Shown here: piece after piece, positions 57,784 through 64,000 of the stretch
Numbering within the stretch: the first letter of the stretch is position 1
Layout: each line of letters opens with the position of its first letter
DNA from: an uncultured Sphingorhabdus sp.
GTDB taxonomy: Bacteria; Pseudomonadota; Alphaproteobacteria; Sphingomonadales; Sphingomonadaceae
NCBI GenBank assembly: GCA_947501885.1
Contig: CANMXN010000001.1
Location: 1,674,001-1,738,000, forward strand
Length of the DNA: 64,000 nucleotides
Reading direction: 5' to 3'
The notes under the pieces: generated by a model
The model's input: the letters and a program-made list of their open reading frames with translations, nothing else
What the model was told of the DNA's origin: nothing
Database searches by the model: none
Position numbers and translations under genes: made by a program

Positions 57784-58407
57784 CTATGATAACTGACGTT
57801 CCTTACTCAAATAATGGTGATATACTATGGAATAAATAGATGTGGCGATATAAGTGAAGCCATATGCAAAAAGTAGAATCAAGATTGCAATTGCTACTTT
57901 ACCTTCAAAGAAAGTGAATGGAATTGTTATAAGCGAAGCTACAATTAGAAATCTTCCAAAAAATCGCTGTGTCTTTGCCCATATAATGGGGTCAGAGAGT
58001 GACCAGCGATTTCTAAGGCCTATAGAACCATCATCTTTGGCGTTTATTGCATAATTCCCTGTATATAAAAGGAACATTAAAATAACACCATAGATGATGC
58101 TATTGAGCTGATTGGAGTCCAATATATCATTATCGACTAATATCTGTAACGATTGGATTAAAAATATTGTGATGGGCCCTGCTAAAAATGCAAGCGATAC
58201 CAATATATTGGTTTTTCTATGTGTTATATTTGCTTTGTTAAACCGCCATAGTGCCCGCAAAAAGAACAATATTGAAAATGAAGTGAGCAAGAGGATTCCA
58301 TTTTGCTGACAATATAAATATATTGTGTTGGCCGCATGTAATCTTACCATTGCTAATATTATAGTCATCATAATCACAATGATAGAAGCATATAATATAG
58401 GACGCAT
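57784..58407 (-). CDS. sdpI: SdpI family membrane protein
   Basis: SdpI in Bacillus is a membrane protein that gives immunity to the SdpC toxin and sequesters the repressor SdpR when toxin is present. This predicted 207-residue protein has about six membrane segments and the SdpI signature GNYAINAKDDGSIGLRNRWS followed by LSDPIIWAKTQRFFGRFL. I chose the ATG at 58407 because AAGGAA lies 9 nt upstream; the ATG at 58434 lacks a ribosome site. It is divergent from an sdpR-like gene across a gap full of TCTAAT half-sites. No toxin gene like sdpC is visible, so it may be an orphan immunity/sensor pair. Confidence 0.82.
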   Translation of the reverse strand: MRPILYASIIVIMMTIILAMVRLHAANTIYLYCQQNGILLLTSFSILFFLRALWRFNKANITHRKTNILVSLAFLAGPITIFLIQSLQILVDNDILDSNQLNSIIYGVILMFLLYTGNYAINAKDDGSIGLRNRWSLSDPIIWAKTQRFFGRFLIVASLITIPFTFFEGKVAIAILILLFAYGFTYIATSIYSIVYHHYLSKERQLS

Positions 58408-58445
58408 ATCTAACAATTCCTTAGTATATTCCATTTAGATTTGAC

Positions 58446-58467
58446 TCTAATTAGAATATACTCTAAT
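58446..58467. promoter_or_regulatory. Probable SdpR operator (TCTAAT half-sites)
   Basis: Three half-sites are packed between the divergent genes: TCTAAT (58446-58451), ATTAGA (58450-58455) and TCTAAT (58462-58467). Together they give the perfect palindrome TCTAATTAGA and a second inverted repeat ATTAGA-N6-TCTAAT. They end 4 bp before the sdpR start codon, so binding would block both promoters. Confidence 0.65.
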
Positions 58468-58471
58468 AAGT

Positions 58472-58789
58472 ATGATTATGGCAATAGGAAATATTATAAA
58501 GGCTCTGAATCATCCCATCCGCCGCGATATAATCTTGCGGTTGAAAGAAGGGCCAATATCGGCTGGTGATTTGGCAGCAAGTTATTCGGTATCAAAGCCC
58601 ACAATGTCAACGCATTTTGCAGCATTAAAGGAAGTAGATCTGATCGACATGCAACGTCGGGGAAACACCATTAATTATCAGCTTAATGCAACGGTTATGG
58701 AAGAGGCCATGGTCTCTTTAATCGGATTGTTAAGTGATGTTGGAGGTAAAGTTTCGGAATTTCATACCGAAAAGACTTTACCCAAATGA
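58472..58789 (+). CDS. sdpR: ArsR-type repressor, SdpR-like
   Basis: This 105-residue winged-helix protein has the ArsR layout: IKALNHPIRRDIILRLKEGP, ISAGDLAASYSVSKPTMSTH for the recognition helix pair, and EVDLIDMQRRGNTINYQLNA for the wing. It lacks the metal-binding cysteine box (no ELCVCDL), as in SdpR. It is divergent from the SdpI gene, and the pair shares a symmetric gap. Starts at 58472 or 58478 are both possible; neither has a good ribosome site. The esterase-like gene follows after 46 bp in the same direction and may be co-transcribed. Confidence 0.85.
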   Translation: MIMAIGNIIKALNHPIRRDIILRLKEGPISAGDLAASYSVSKPTMSTHFAALKEVDLIDMQRRGNTINYQLNATVMEEAMVSLIGLLSDVGGKVSEFHTEKTLPK

Positions 58790-58835
58790 TGCAATCTTAG
58801 TCACCACTCACTATATAAGAAAGAAATTCAAAGAG

Positions 58836-59708
58836 ATGAAAAAAATCATCAAAATAATTTTGATCATTATCATTGGTATCGTAATTTTATTGGTTGCAGG
58901 GCAGTTTTTTGCAAATCAGAACTTCTTTCATGATATTATGGATAATGCGGGACAAGACCCCAATCGATTTGATCATGAAATTGAATCACAATATGCTCGG
59001 GGAAACAACCCGATGGGAGTTCGTACCTTTACGGTTAATGTTCCGCAGAGCTATAATGATAATTCAGATAAGAAATATCCTGTTTTATTTCATGTGATTG
59101 ATGATAGTGAAGCCTTAGAAATCACCAATAAAATAGTAACAGAGTTATCTACTAGCGATGAAATTGCGCCTATGGTCATCGTGTCTTTGCATTCTACTGG
59201 TTGGAATCCAGGCAGAGATACGCACTCTGCCGTTGAGGATAAAAATTACCAGGGGCCAACACGATTTTTGAATCATATTGAAAAAGAGGTCATTCCCTTT
59301 TTGCGTGCCAATTACCGTGTTTCAGAAGAGAGAATATCTACAGGTTGGTCTCGATTTGGACTATTTCCTGATTATGCGCTGATTCTTAAACCGCAATTAT
59401 TCCAAGGATATATAAAAAGCAGCGTTGCAGGGCATGGATCTGTTCCCGAAGTATTATATGGCCGGCTAGGGGACTTGCTGAAACAACGGCCTGAACTGGC
59501 TGCGCGATATTATTTTACAGTAGGGAGTGAAGAAAATCAGCGCCATGAAGCGTTTCATATTCAAAAGGAAATCATGCAGGTTAGCGCGCCGACAGGCCTA
59601 ATATGGAAAGCATCAATTTTAGATAATGCTGACCATGGCGCTACTTTTGAAAGAGGCTTGAAAGAAGGCTTGAAATTCTATTTCGCTAATACGCAAAAAT
59701 ATCAATGA
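58836..59708 (+). CDS. Membrane-anchored alpha/beta-hydrolase (esterase D-like)
   Basis: This predicted 290-residue protein starts MKKIIKIILIIIIGIVILLV at 58836 (AAAGAG upstream), a single membrane anchor or signal. The rest is like the esterase D/IroE family: VRTFTVNVPQSYNDNSDKKYPVLFHVIDD, FLNHIEKEVIPFLRANYRVS and ERISTGWSRFGLFPDYALI. The nucleophile elbow is GWSRFG, where GHSxGG is usual, so the serine is kept but the following glycine has moved. NADHGATFERGL fits the histidine. It would act in the periplasm on an ester, thioester or siderophore-like substrate. It ends 20 bp before the IS element's target duplication. Confidence 0.72.
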   Translation: MKKIIKIILIIIIGIVILLVAGQFFANQNFFHDIMDNAGQDPNRFDHEIESQYARGNNPMGVRTFTVNVPQSYNDNSDKKYPVLFHVIDDSEALEITNKIVTELSTSDEIAPMVIVSLHSTGWNPGRDTHSAVEDKNYQGPTRFLNHIEKEVIPFLRANYRVSEERISTGWSRFGLFPDYALILKPQLFQGYIKSSVAGHGSVPEVLYGRLGDLLKQRPELAARYYFTVGSEENQRHEAFHIQKEIMQVSAPTGLIWKASILDNADHGATFERGLKEGLKFYFANTQKYQ

Positions 59709-59728
59709 TTAGATCAAATCAACTAACT

Positions 59729-59736
59729 TAAATATA
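59729..59736. repeat. Target-site duplication, left copy
   Basis: TAAATATA is directly repeated at 61768-61775, immediately flanking the IS1595 ends. An exact 8-bp duplication is the usual length for this family. Confidence 0.88.
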
Positions 59737-59803
59737 GGGGCCTATATATATAACTAGCCAAAATGTTAAGCGTTGACATGATTAGATATATTCAAAATTC
59801 TCA

Positions 59804-60772
59804 TTAATCTGGAGTTCCCAAATCTAACTGAATTGTATCTCCGTATTTTGGTAAGGATTTATTTAACAAGCGTTCAAACTCATTTTTACTGGATGAAGCG
59901 TCCATTAAGACCATCACTTTATTTAGATGATCTTTTAGCTCTGGCAAACCATGATCTTCTGTCAGATGCTGGTGGTGAGTCCCTTGCCTATTTCCTGTTT
60001 TTTGACTTCTAGGATTAAGCTCTCGCAGTTTTTTCTTTATGCCTGGTGCTAGTCTTGCATAAACAATGTCATTGACCCAATGGCCTACATATGCTGGTCT
60101 ATTTAGTGCCATGTAACTATCATAACCTTTTATTTTAACTAGTTTATACCAGAACTCATCAGGAAATGTTTTTGACCATTTTCTTTTTTCATCCTGTAAG
60201 AATTTATCTAATATTCTTTGAAGGGCATTTTTCTCTCTTATATTCTGAAACCCAGTAGCCTCGTCAACAAGCGCTATGATACCAACCTTCGCTACTGATC
60301 TAATTATTATTTCAGCACCTTCTGCATATTTTTGTTGTGTATCAGCTAATAAACCTTTTCTGTTGGCTTGTATTATAGCATCGCAAATATCTATTAAAAT
60401 TGTAGCATCGTATCCATTAGTATGAGGTGCAGAACCACCACTACCTATTCGCTTAAATGCAATAGGGTTTTTAATTTTCTCCATTGATTCTTTAGGTATA
60501 AAATCGGTTAGTTTTGAATCCACAAAATTAGTTAATGCTGACCCGGATGAGGTTCTTGAAAAACCTAGAGAATTTTGCATTCCACGCCCAGATAGAACCC
60601 GGGTTTCATCTTCTAGAACATGGCAGGGTATCGTAAGGTCACCAATTAGCAATTCACCAGTATATTCAGCGGATAATTGCCTATTAGTATTAGTATTTGG
60701 AATAAGTGATTTTGCCACTTCATCAAAGCTTGCGTCTATTGGTTCGATGTTATCATCTTTATTTTTAGCCAT
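59804..60772 (-). CDS. P63C domain protein, passenger gene of the IS element
   Basis: This 322-residue soluble protein has a P63C domain in its middle and C-terminal part: IIALVDEATGFQNIREKNAL, KWSKTFPDEFWYKLVKIKGYD, RPAYVGHWVNDIVYARLAPG, HHQHLTEDHGLPELKDHLNK and a FERLLNKSLPKYG end. P63C domains are found in phage and plasmid proteins, often with antirepressor-like parts, and their function is unknown to me. The start overlaps the transposase stop by 8 nt (ATGGCTAA), so translation is coupled. It lies wholly inside the inverted repeats, so it moves with the element. Confidence 0.85.
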   Translation of the reverse strand: MAKNKDDNIEPIDASFDEVAKSLIPNTNTNRQLSAEYTGELLIGDLTIPCHVLEDETRVLSGRGMQNSLGFSRTSSGSALTNFVDSKLTDFIPKESMEKIKNPIAFKRIGSGGSAPHTNGYDATILIDICDAIIQANRKGLLADTQQKYAEGAEIIIRSVAKVGIIALVDEATGFQNIREKNALQRILDKFLQDEKRKWSKTFPDEFWYKLVKIKGYDSYMALNRPAYVGHWVNDIVYARLAPGIKKKLRELNPRSQKTGNRQGTHHQHLTEDHGLPELKDHLNKVMVLMDASSSKNEFERLLNKSLPKYGDTIQLDLGTPD

Positions 60773-61700
60773 TAATAAGCCCTTTATATGTGAGGCGTTT
60801 ATTCGCCATTCTTTGTATTGTCATTTCAATGAATTGCAATGTCCCAACTTGCGCGGTGTTATGGCGGAATGAAAATTCATTAACATAGCGATGCAAGTGC
60901 TTTGGTGACATATAGTGGTAAATGCCAAAGTGACCGCGCTTAAGAAGTGACCAAAAACTCTCTATGCCGTTTGTGTGAGCCTTATCGCGTAAATATTCAC
61001 CGATTGAATGATTAACAACCTTATGAGCATAACCTAAACGGTTTAATCCACGATATGCAGGGAAGTTGTCAGTTACAACCGTGCCGCCGATAGGCGCATT
61101 AGCTTGAATAAAGCCCTTTAGAGTTGCTGCTTTAGTGTTTGTGATTGGCATTGCAACAACTTGTTTGTTCTCGTCTAACATGCCAATTACAGCGGTTTTA
61201 CCAACTGCGCCACGACCACCACGCAACTTGTCTTTTGCATGCTTGTTCTTTTCTTTGCCACCAACATAGGTTTCATCGACTTGTGTATGATTTCCCATAT
61301 TGCCGCTATCTTTGCGACTACCAAGCCATGTTTCACGTATTCTTTGAGCCAAAAACCAAGCTGTCTTTTGAGTAACGCCAAGTTCTTTAGCCATTTGCGT
61401 TGATGGAATGCCTTTACGCGCACTTGTCATCATAAATATGGCTAGCAACCACTTTTGAAGCGGTAAGCGACTTTCAGCTAATACAGTGCCAGTGCGAACG
61501 CTAAAGTGAGCGCGACAATCACGGCAACGGTAAGGCATAGGCTTATGATTTTTGCACTCAACAACATTTGTGCTACCACAATGACCGCAATGTGCCTCTT
61601 TGCCCCAGCGGTTTGTCTCAAAATATTGACGCGCCGCTTCTTCGTTAGGAAATTTATTGAAAAATTCAAAAGTGCTAAGTTGTTCTGGTTTATCGTTCAT
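60765..61700 (-). CDS. IS1595 family transposase
   Basis: This 311-residue protein has an N-terminal zinc-ribbon domain (CGHCGS and YRCRDC pairs), then GMAKELGV-like TQMAKELGVTQKTAWFLAQR, and a DDE-type catalytic core: HTQVDETYVGGKEKNKH (first Asp), VVTDNFPAYRGL (second Asp), NGIESFWSLLKRGHFGIYHY (Glu), and the LHRYVNEFSFRHN tail. The length and intact motifs suggest it is functional. It is the first gene of the element, and an inverted repeat (61707-61754) lies between its start and the right end. Confidence 0.96.
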   Translation of the reverse strand: MNDKPEQLSTFEFFNKFPNEEAARQYFETNRWGKEAHCGHCGSTNVVECKNHKPMPYRCRDCRAHFSVRTGTVLAESRLPLQKWLLAIFMMTSARKGIPSTQMAKELGVTQKTAWFLAQRIRETWLGSRKDSGNMGNHTQVDETYVGGKEKNKHAKDKLRGGRGAVGKTAVIGMLDENKQVVAMPITNTKAATLKGFIQANAPIGGTVVTDNFPAYRGLNRLGYAHKVVNHSIGEYLRDKAHTNGIESFWSLLKRGHFGIYHYMSPKHLHRYVNEFSFRHNTAQVGTLQFIEMTIQRMANKRLTYKGLING

Positions 61701-61706
61701 GAAACT

Positions 61707-61754
61707 TAACTAGCCATTTTTCATAATTAAGTCAAGTTATTCTTGGCTAGTTAA
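61707..61754. repeat. Inverted repeat in the transposase leader/promoter
   Basis: TTAACTAGCCA (61707-61717) and TGGCTAGTTAA (61744-61754) are perfect 11-bp complements with a 26-bp spacer. The outer copy is part of the right terminal repeat. The inner copy, 7 bp from the transposase start, repeats the terminal core AACTAGCCA. It may be a transposase binding site for self-control, or a hairpin that masks translation of read-through transcripts. Confidence 0.7.
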
Positions 61755-61767
61755 ATATATAAGCTCC

Positions 61768-61775
61768 TAAATATA
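61768..61775. repeat. Target-site duplication, right copy
   Basis: TAAATATA is identical to 59729-59736 and directly follows the IS right end. Confidence 0.88.
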
Positions 61776-61935
61776 GTTTGAATTACTGGTTTAAAACGAT
61801 TGCTAACCATTTGTAGTCAATCGAAGTTTAATTGAATTCAGATAGCAGGTGGTATCTAGTAAATAAAATCAAAATGTGTAGTTTTGATAATATGCATTCA
61901 ATCTATTATAAGCTTTTGATAAGTCTTTATCTCTC
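61776..61935. other. Short non-coding stretch right of the IS element
   Basis: This 160-bp AT-rich region between the IS right duplication and the PD40 remnant has stops in all frames and shows no site I can name. It may be decayed upstream sequence of the remnant gene. Confidence 0.4.
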
Positions 61936-62199
61936 ATGTCTGTTGTAGGATTGGTAAATGCGCAAATTTCCTCACAGGCTATGGATGGTGTAGTTGAATC
62001 AAAAACTTTACACCAAATACAAAAATTTAATGTTTGTGTATCATTGCCTAATCGCAATGGATTCGGCTCTGTGTTCAATGCTGATAGACATGAACTTTGC
62101 CCTTTTGTTGATACTGATGGCAAACATCTATATTATACAAGCCGTAGGGACATATACCGTATCGATGCATCAATCATCGATACGTTACGCAAGCCATAA
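61936..62199 (+). pseudogene. Remnant of a PD40 (WD40-like/TolB-type) protein C-terminus
   Basis: The frame (about 87 codons from the ATG at 61936) ends HELCPFVDTDGKHLYYTSRR followed by DIYRIDASIIDTLRKP. This matches the C-terminal end of PD40 beta-propeller proteins, which often close with a CPFVxxDGKxLFFTS...DIYWVDAxxIExLRP pattern. The full protein would need several more repeats upstream, which are absent: 61776-61935 has stops and then the IS element begins. The ATG may be chance. Convergent tdh stops right after. A free-standing small protein cannot be excluded. Confidence 0.5.
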
Positions 62200-63234
62200 T
62201 TAAGCTGCATCGCTCCAATCTAGGATAACCTTACCCGTATGACCTGAATTAATCAGCTCAAACCCGCTAGCAAAATCATCGGCCTTCATGCGGTGCGTGA
62301 TAATGGGTTCGATATTCAGCCCGCTTTTGATCATCGCGCTCATCTTATACCATGTTTCAAACATGCGCCGTCCATAAATTCCTCGGATTTCAAGCCCTTT
62401 GAATATGACATTATCCCAATTAATGCCTGCACCATTGGGCAACAGGCCAAGCAGAGCGATACGGCCGCCATGATTGATAACATCGAGCATCTGATTAAAA
62501 CCCGCAGGTGCGCCCGACATTTCAAGACCAACGTCAAACCCTTCGGTCATGTTAAGCTCACCCATAACATCTTCTAGCTTTTCTTTTTGGATATTGACGG
62601 TACGGGTCGCCCCCAATTTTTTGGCCAGATCAAGACGGAAATCATTAATATCGGTGACGACAATATTTTGTGCGCCTACATGTTTGGAAATAGCCGCCGC
62701 CATTGCACCGATTGGCCCCGCGCCAGTGATTAATATATCCTCGCCCACCATATCTTGAGCAAGAGCGGTATGCACAGCATTACCAAATGGGTCATATAAG
62801 GATGCAATATCATCACTAATTTCATCGGGCAATTTATAGACATTAAAAGCTGGCACAGAAATATATTCGGCAAAGGCACCAGCACGGTTCACACCAATAC
62901 CTTCGGTTTGGCGACATAGATGGCGGTTGCCAGCACGACAATTACGGCACACGCCGCAGGTTATATGACCTTCGGCTGATACGCGATCACCCGCACTAAA
63001 GCCTTTAACCTCGCTGCCTATTTCAACAATCTCACCCATAAATTCATGACCGACAACCATAGGCACGGGGATAGTACGCTGCGCCCATTCATCCCAATTA
63101 TAGATGTGCATATCGGTGCCGCAAATCGCGGTTTTCTTCACACGGATGAGGACATCATTATGACCAATGGAGGGCATAGCGGTATCTTCGAGCCAGAGAC
63201 CAACTTCATTTTTTGCTTTAACGAGAGATTTCAT
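62200..63234 (-). CDS. tdh: L-threonine 3-dehydrogenase
   Basis: Tdh oxidises threonine to 2-amino-3-oxobutyrate with NAD. The 344-residue protein is a zinc medium-chain dehydrogenase: catalytic-zinc region [20 protein letters not shown] and [12 protein letters not shown]; four structural-zinc cysteines in [15 protein letters not shown]; Rossmann motif [21 protein letters not shown]; and [13 protein letters not shown]. It pairs with kbl, 9 bp upstream, to give glycine and acetyl-CoA. Confidence 0.96.
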   Translation of the reverse strand: MKSLVKAKNEVGLWLEDTAMPSIGHNDVLIRVKKTAICGTDMHIYNWDEWAQRTIPVPMVVGHEFMGEIVEIGSEVKGFSAGDRVSAEGHITCGVCRNCRAGNRHLCRQTEGIGVNRAGAFAEYISVPAFNVYKLPDEISDDIASLYDPFGNAVHTALAQDMVGEDILITGAGPIGAMAAAISKHVGAQNIVVTDINDFRLDLAKKLGATRTVNIQKEKLEDVMGELNMTEGFDVGLEMSGAPAGFNQMLDVINHGGRIALLGLLPNGAGINWDNVIFKGLEIRGIYGRRMFETWYKMSAMIKSGLNIEPIITHRMKADDFASGFELINSGHTGKVILDWSDAA

Positions 63235-63243
63235 ACTATGCTC

Positions 63244-64000
63244 CTATTGAGGAATGACACCCAATGAACGGCCAACTTTTGTAAAGGCAGATATGGCTTT
63301 ATCAATTTCATCATCGCTATGCGCTGCTGAGATTTGTGTTCTAATCCGTGCTTGGCCCTTGGGGACAACAGGGAAAGAAAAGCCAATCACATAAATACCT
63401 TCATCAAGCAATTTGGCCGCCATATCTTGCGCCAATTTTGCATCACCGAGCATCACCGGAATAATCGGATGTTCGCCAGGGAGCAGATTAAAGCCTGCTT
63501 TGGTCATACCGCTGCGGAAACGCTCAGCATTATGCGTGATTTTTGCACGTAGTGCATCGCCGCTTTCGAGTAGCTCAAACATTTTAATGGAGGCAGCGAC
63601 CAAAGGCGGAGCGAGTGCATTGGAAAATAGATAAGGCCGCGCGCGTTGTTTAAGCAGGTTGATGACATTCTGCCGCGCACAAATAAAGCCGCCCATGCCG
63701 CCGCCCAATGCCTTGCCTAAGGTGCTGGTCAGAATATCAATCCGCCCTTCGACACCGCAATATTCGGCGCTACCGCGGCCATTTTTCCCGATAAAACCGC
63801 TCGCATGACAATCATCGACCATTGTGAGAGCACCAAATTCATCGGCCAAATCACATATCCCGTGCAAATTGGCGATGGTGCCATCCATTGAGAAAACACC
63901 GTCTGTAACAACCAGAATATTCACAGCACCGTCTTTACGTGCTTGCTCTAATTGTTGGCGTAAATCATCCATATCATTATTAGTAAAGCGGTATCTTTTG
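63244..64000 (-). CDS. kbl: Glycine C-acetyltransferase (N-terminus beyond window)
   Basis: Kbl is the PLP enzyme that splits 2-amino-3-oxobutyrate with CoA to glycine and acetyl-CoA. The visible C-terminal 251 codons run in frame to the window edge (KRYRFTNNDMDDL...), so the ATG at 63972 is internal. Seen are VVTDGVFSMDGTIANL, MVDDCHASGFIGKNGRG with the PLP-contacting Asp/His, and ILTSTLGKALGGGMGGF with the PLP lysine. FSFPVVPKGQARIRTQISAAHS fits the C-terminal domain. It is co-directional with tdh. Confidence 0.95.
   Translation of the reverse strand, partial: KRYRFTNNDMDDLRQQLEQARKDGAVNILVVTDGVFSMDGTIANLHGICDLADEFGALTMVDDCHASGFIGKNGRGSAEYCGVEGRIDILTSTLGKALGGGMGGFICARQNVINLLKQRARPYLFSNALAPPLVAASIKMFELLESGDALRAKITHNAERFRSGMTKAGFNLLPGEHPIIPVMLGDAKLAQDMAAKLLDEGIYVIGFSFPVVPKGQARIRTQISAAHSDDEIDKAISAFTKVGRSLGVIPQ

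Larger units (their letters stand above)
59737..61767 (-). mobile_element. Complete IS1595-family insertion sequence with P63C passenger gene
   Basis: The element spans 2031 bp. Its 25-bp terminal inverted repeats match at 22 positions: the left end (59737-59761) begins GGGGCCTATATAT and ends AACTAGCCAA, and the right end read inward (61767-61743) begins GGAGCTTATATAT and ends AACTAGCCAA. An exact 8-bp duplication, TAAATATA, flanks both ends. It carries a transposase and a second gene with a P63C domain, both on the minus strand. The insertion is intergenic, past the esterase-like gene, and the exact duplication suggests a fairly recent event. Confidence 0.9.

Noticed and set aside
61326-61340. 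parS-like half site TGTTTCACGTATTC in the transposase gene
   Set aside because: Only the left half matches and it lies in mobile coding DNA; ParB sites need the full palindrome.
61869-62123. Minus-strand ORF opposite the PD40 remnant
   Set aside because: It has no recognisable family pattern, while the plus frame matches a PD40 C-terminus.

Overview
The window is chromosomal DNA from a low-GC alphaproteobacterium, probably Sphingomonadales or a close neighbour. The main evidence is gene content and order: parB-parA-rsmG-mnmG-mnmE, rho-hemJ-hemE, then ppsR-maf-aroE-coaE-dnaQ. MmcB, COQ9, CBP3, DUF1491, the long HPF followed by PtsN, and a TonB receptor next to a TPR-sulfotransferase also fit. 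The order is inferred from family knowledge; no 16S rRNA gene is present.

Layout. 1-2800: a chaperone/usher-like/DUF4402-pilin locus on the minus strand, with a hairpin between pilin and chaperone. 3115-13979: the minus-strand origin-proximal arm (parB, parA, rsmG, mnmG, mnmE, DUF6489, rho, hemJ, hemE), with two perfect parS sites and an AT-rich insert encoding a small protein plus a retropepsin-like protease. 13980-14303: the best oriC candidate, where gene direction flips. 14304-20983: the plus-strand arm (ppsR, maf, aroE, coaE, dnaQ, hpf, ptsN, a DUF1491 gene with no standard start codon, a SleB-type hydrolase, mmcB). 20992-24780: a minus-strand trio of HupE/UreJ-like membrane protein, membrane-anchored PpiC-type isomerase and PHP-like DUF3604 lipoprotein. 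This is the strongest candidate for an undescribed envelope system. 24882-35574: housekeeping and envelope genes (sterol desaturase family, coq9, feoAB, ssb, a TVP38/FAD-oxidoreductase fusion, a CDP-alcohol transferase, CBP3, bamE, cnoX-like). 35773: tRNA-Gly(GCC). 36214-42511: TonB receptor, TPR-sulfotransferase and BCCT transporter. 42622-53400: an exported HAD-like protein, a WbpM/CapD-type dehydratase, marC, folD, yggT, argB, mutS and maeB. 53491-57602: katG, yaaA, bfr and bfd, a peroxide and iron block. 57784-59708: a divergent SdpI/SdpR pair and a membrane-anchored esterase-like protein. 59729-61775: a complete IS1595-family element with an exact 8-bp target duplication, carrying a P63C-domain gene translationally coupled to its transposase. 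61936-62199: the remnant of a PD40-type protein. 62200-64000: tdh and the start of kbl (threonine to glycine).

How the parts work together: the parABS genes and sites surround a probable origin and should drive its segregation. The katG-yaaA-bfr-bfd block couples peroxide removal to iron storage and release. FeoAB supplies ferrous iron. CBP3 and COQ9 serve the respiratory chain, and BamE serves outer-membrane assembly. The accessory pieces (retropepsin pair, SdpRI, IS1595 with P63C, PD40 remnant) sit in AT-rich gaps between conserved blocks.
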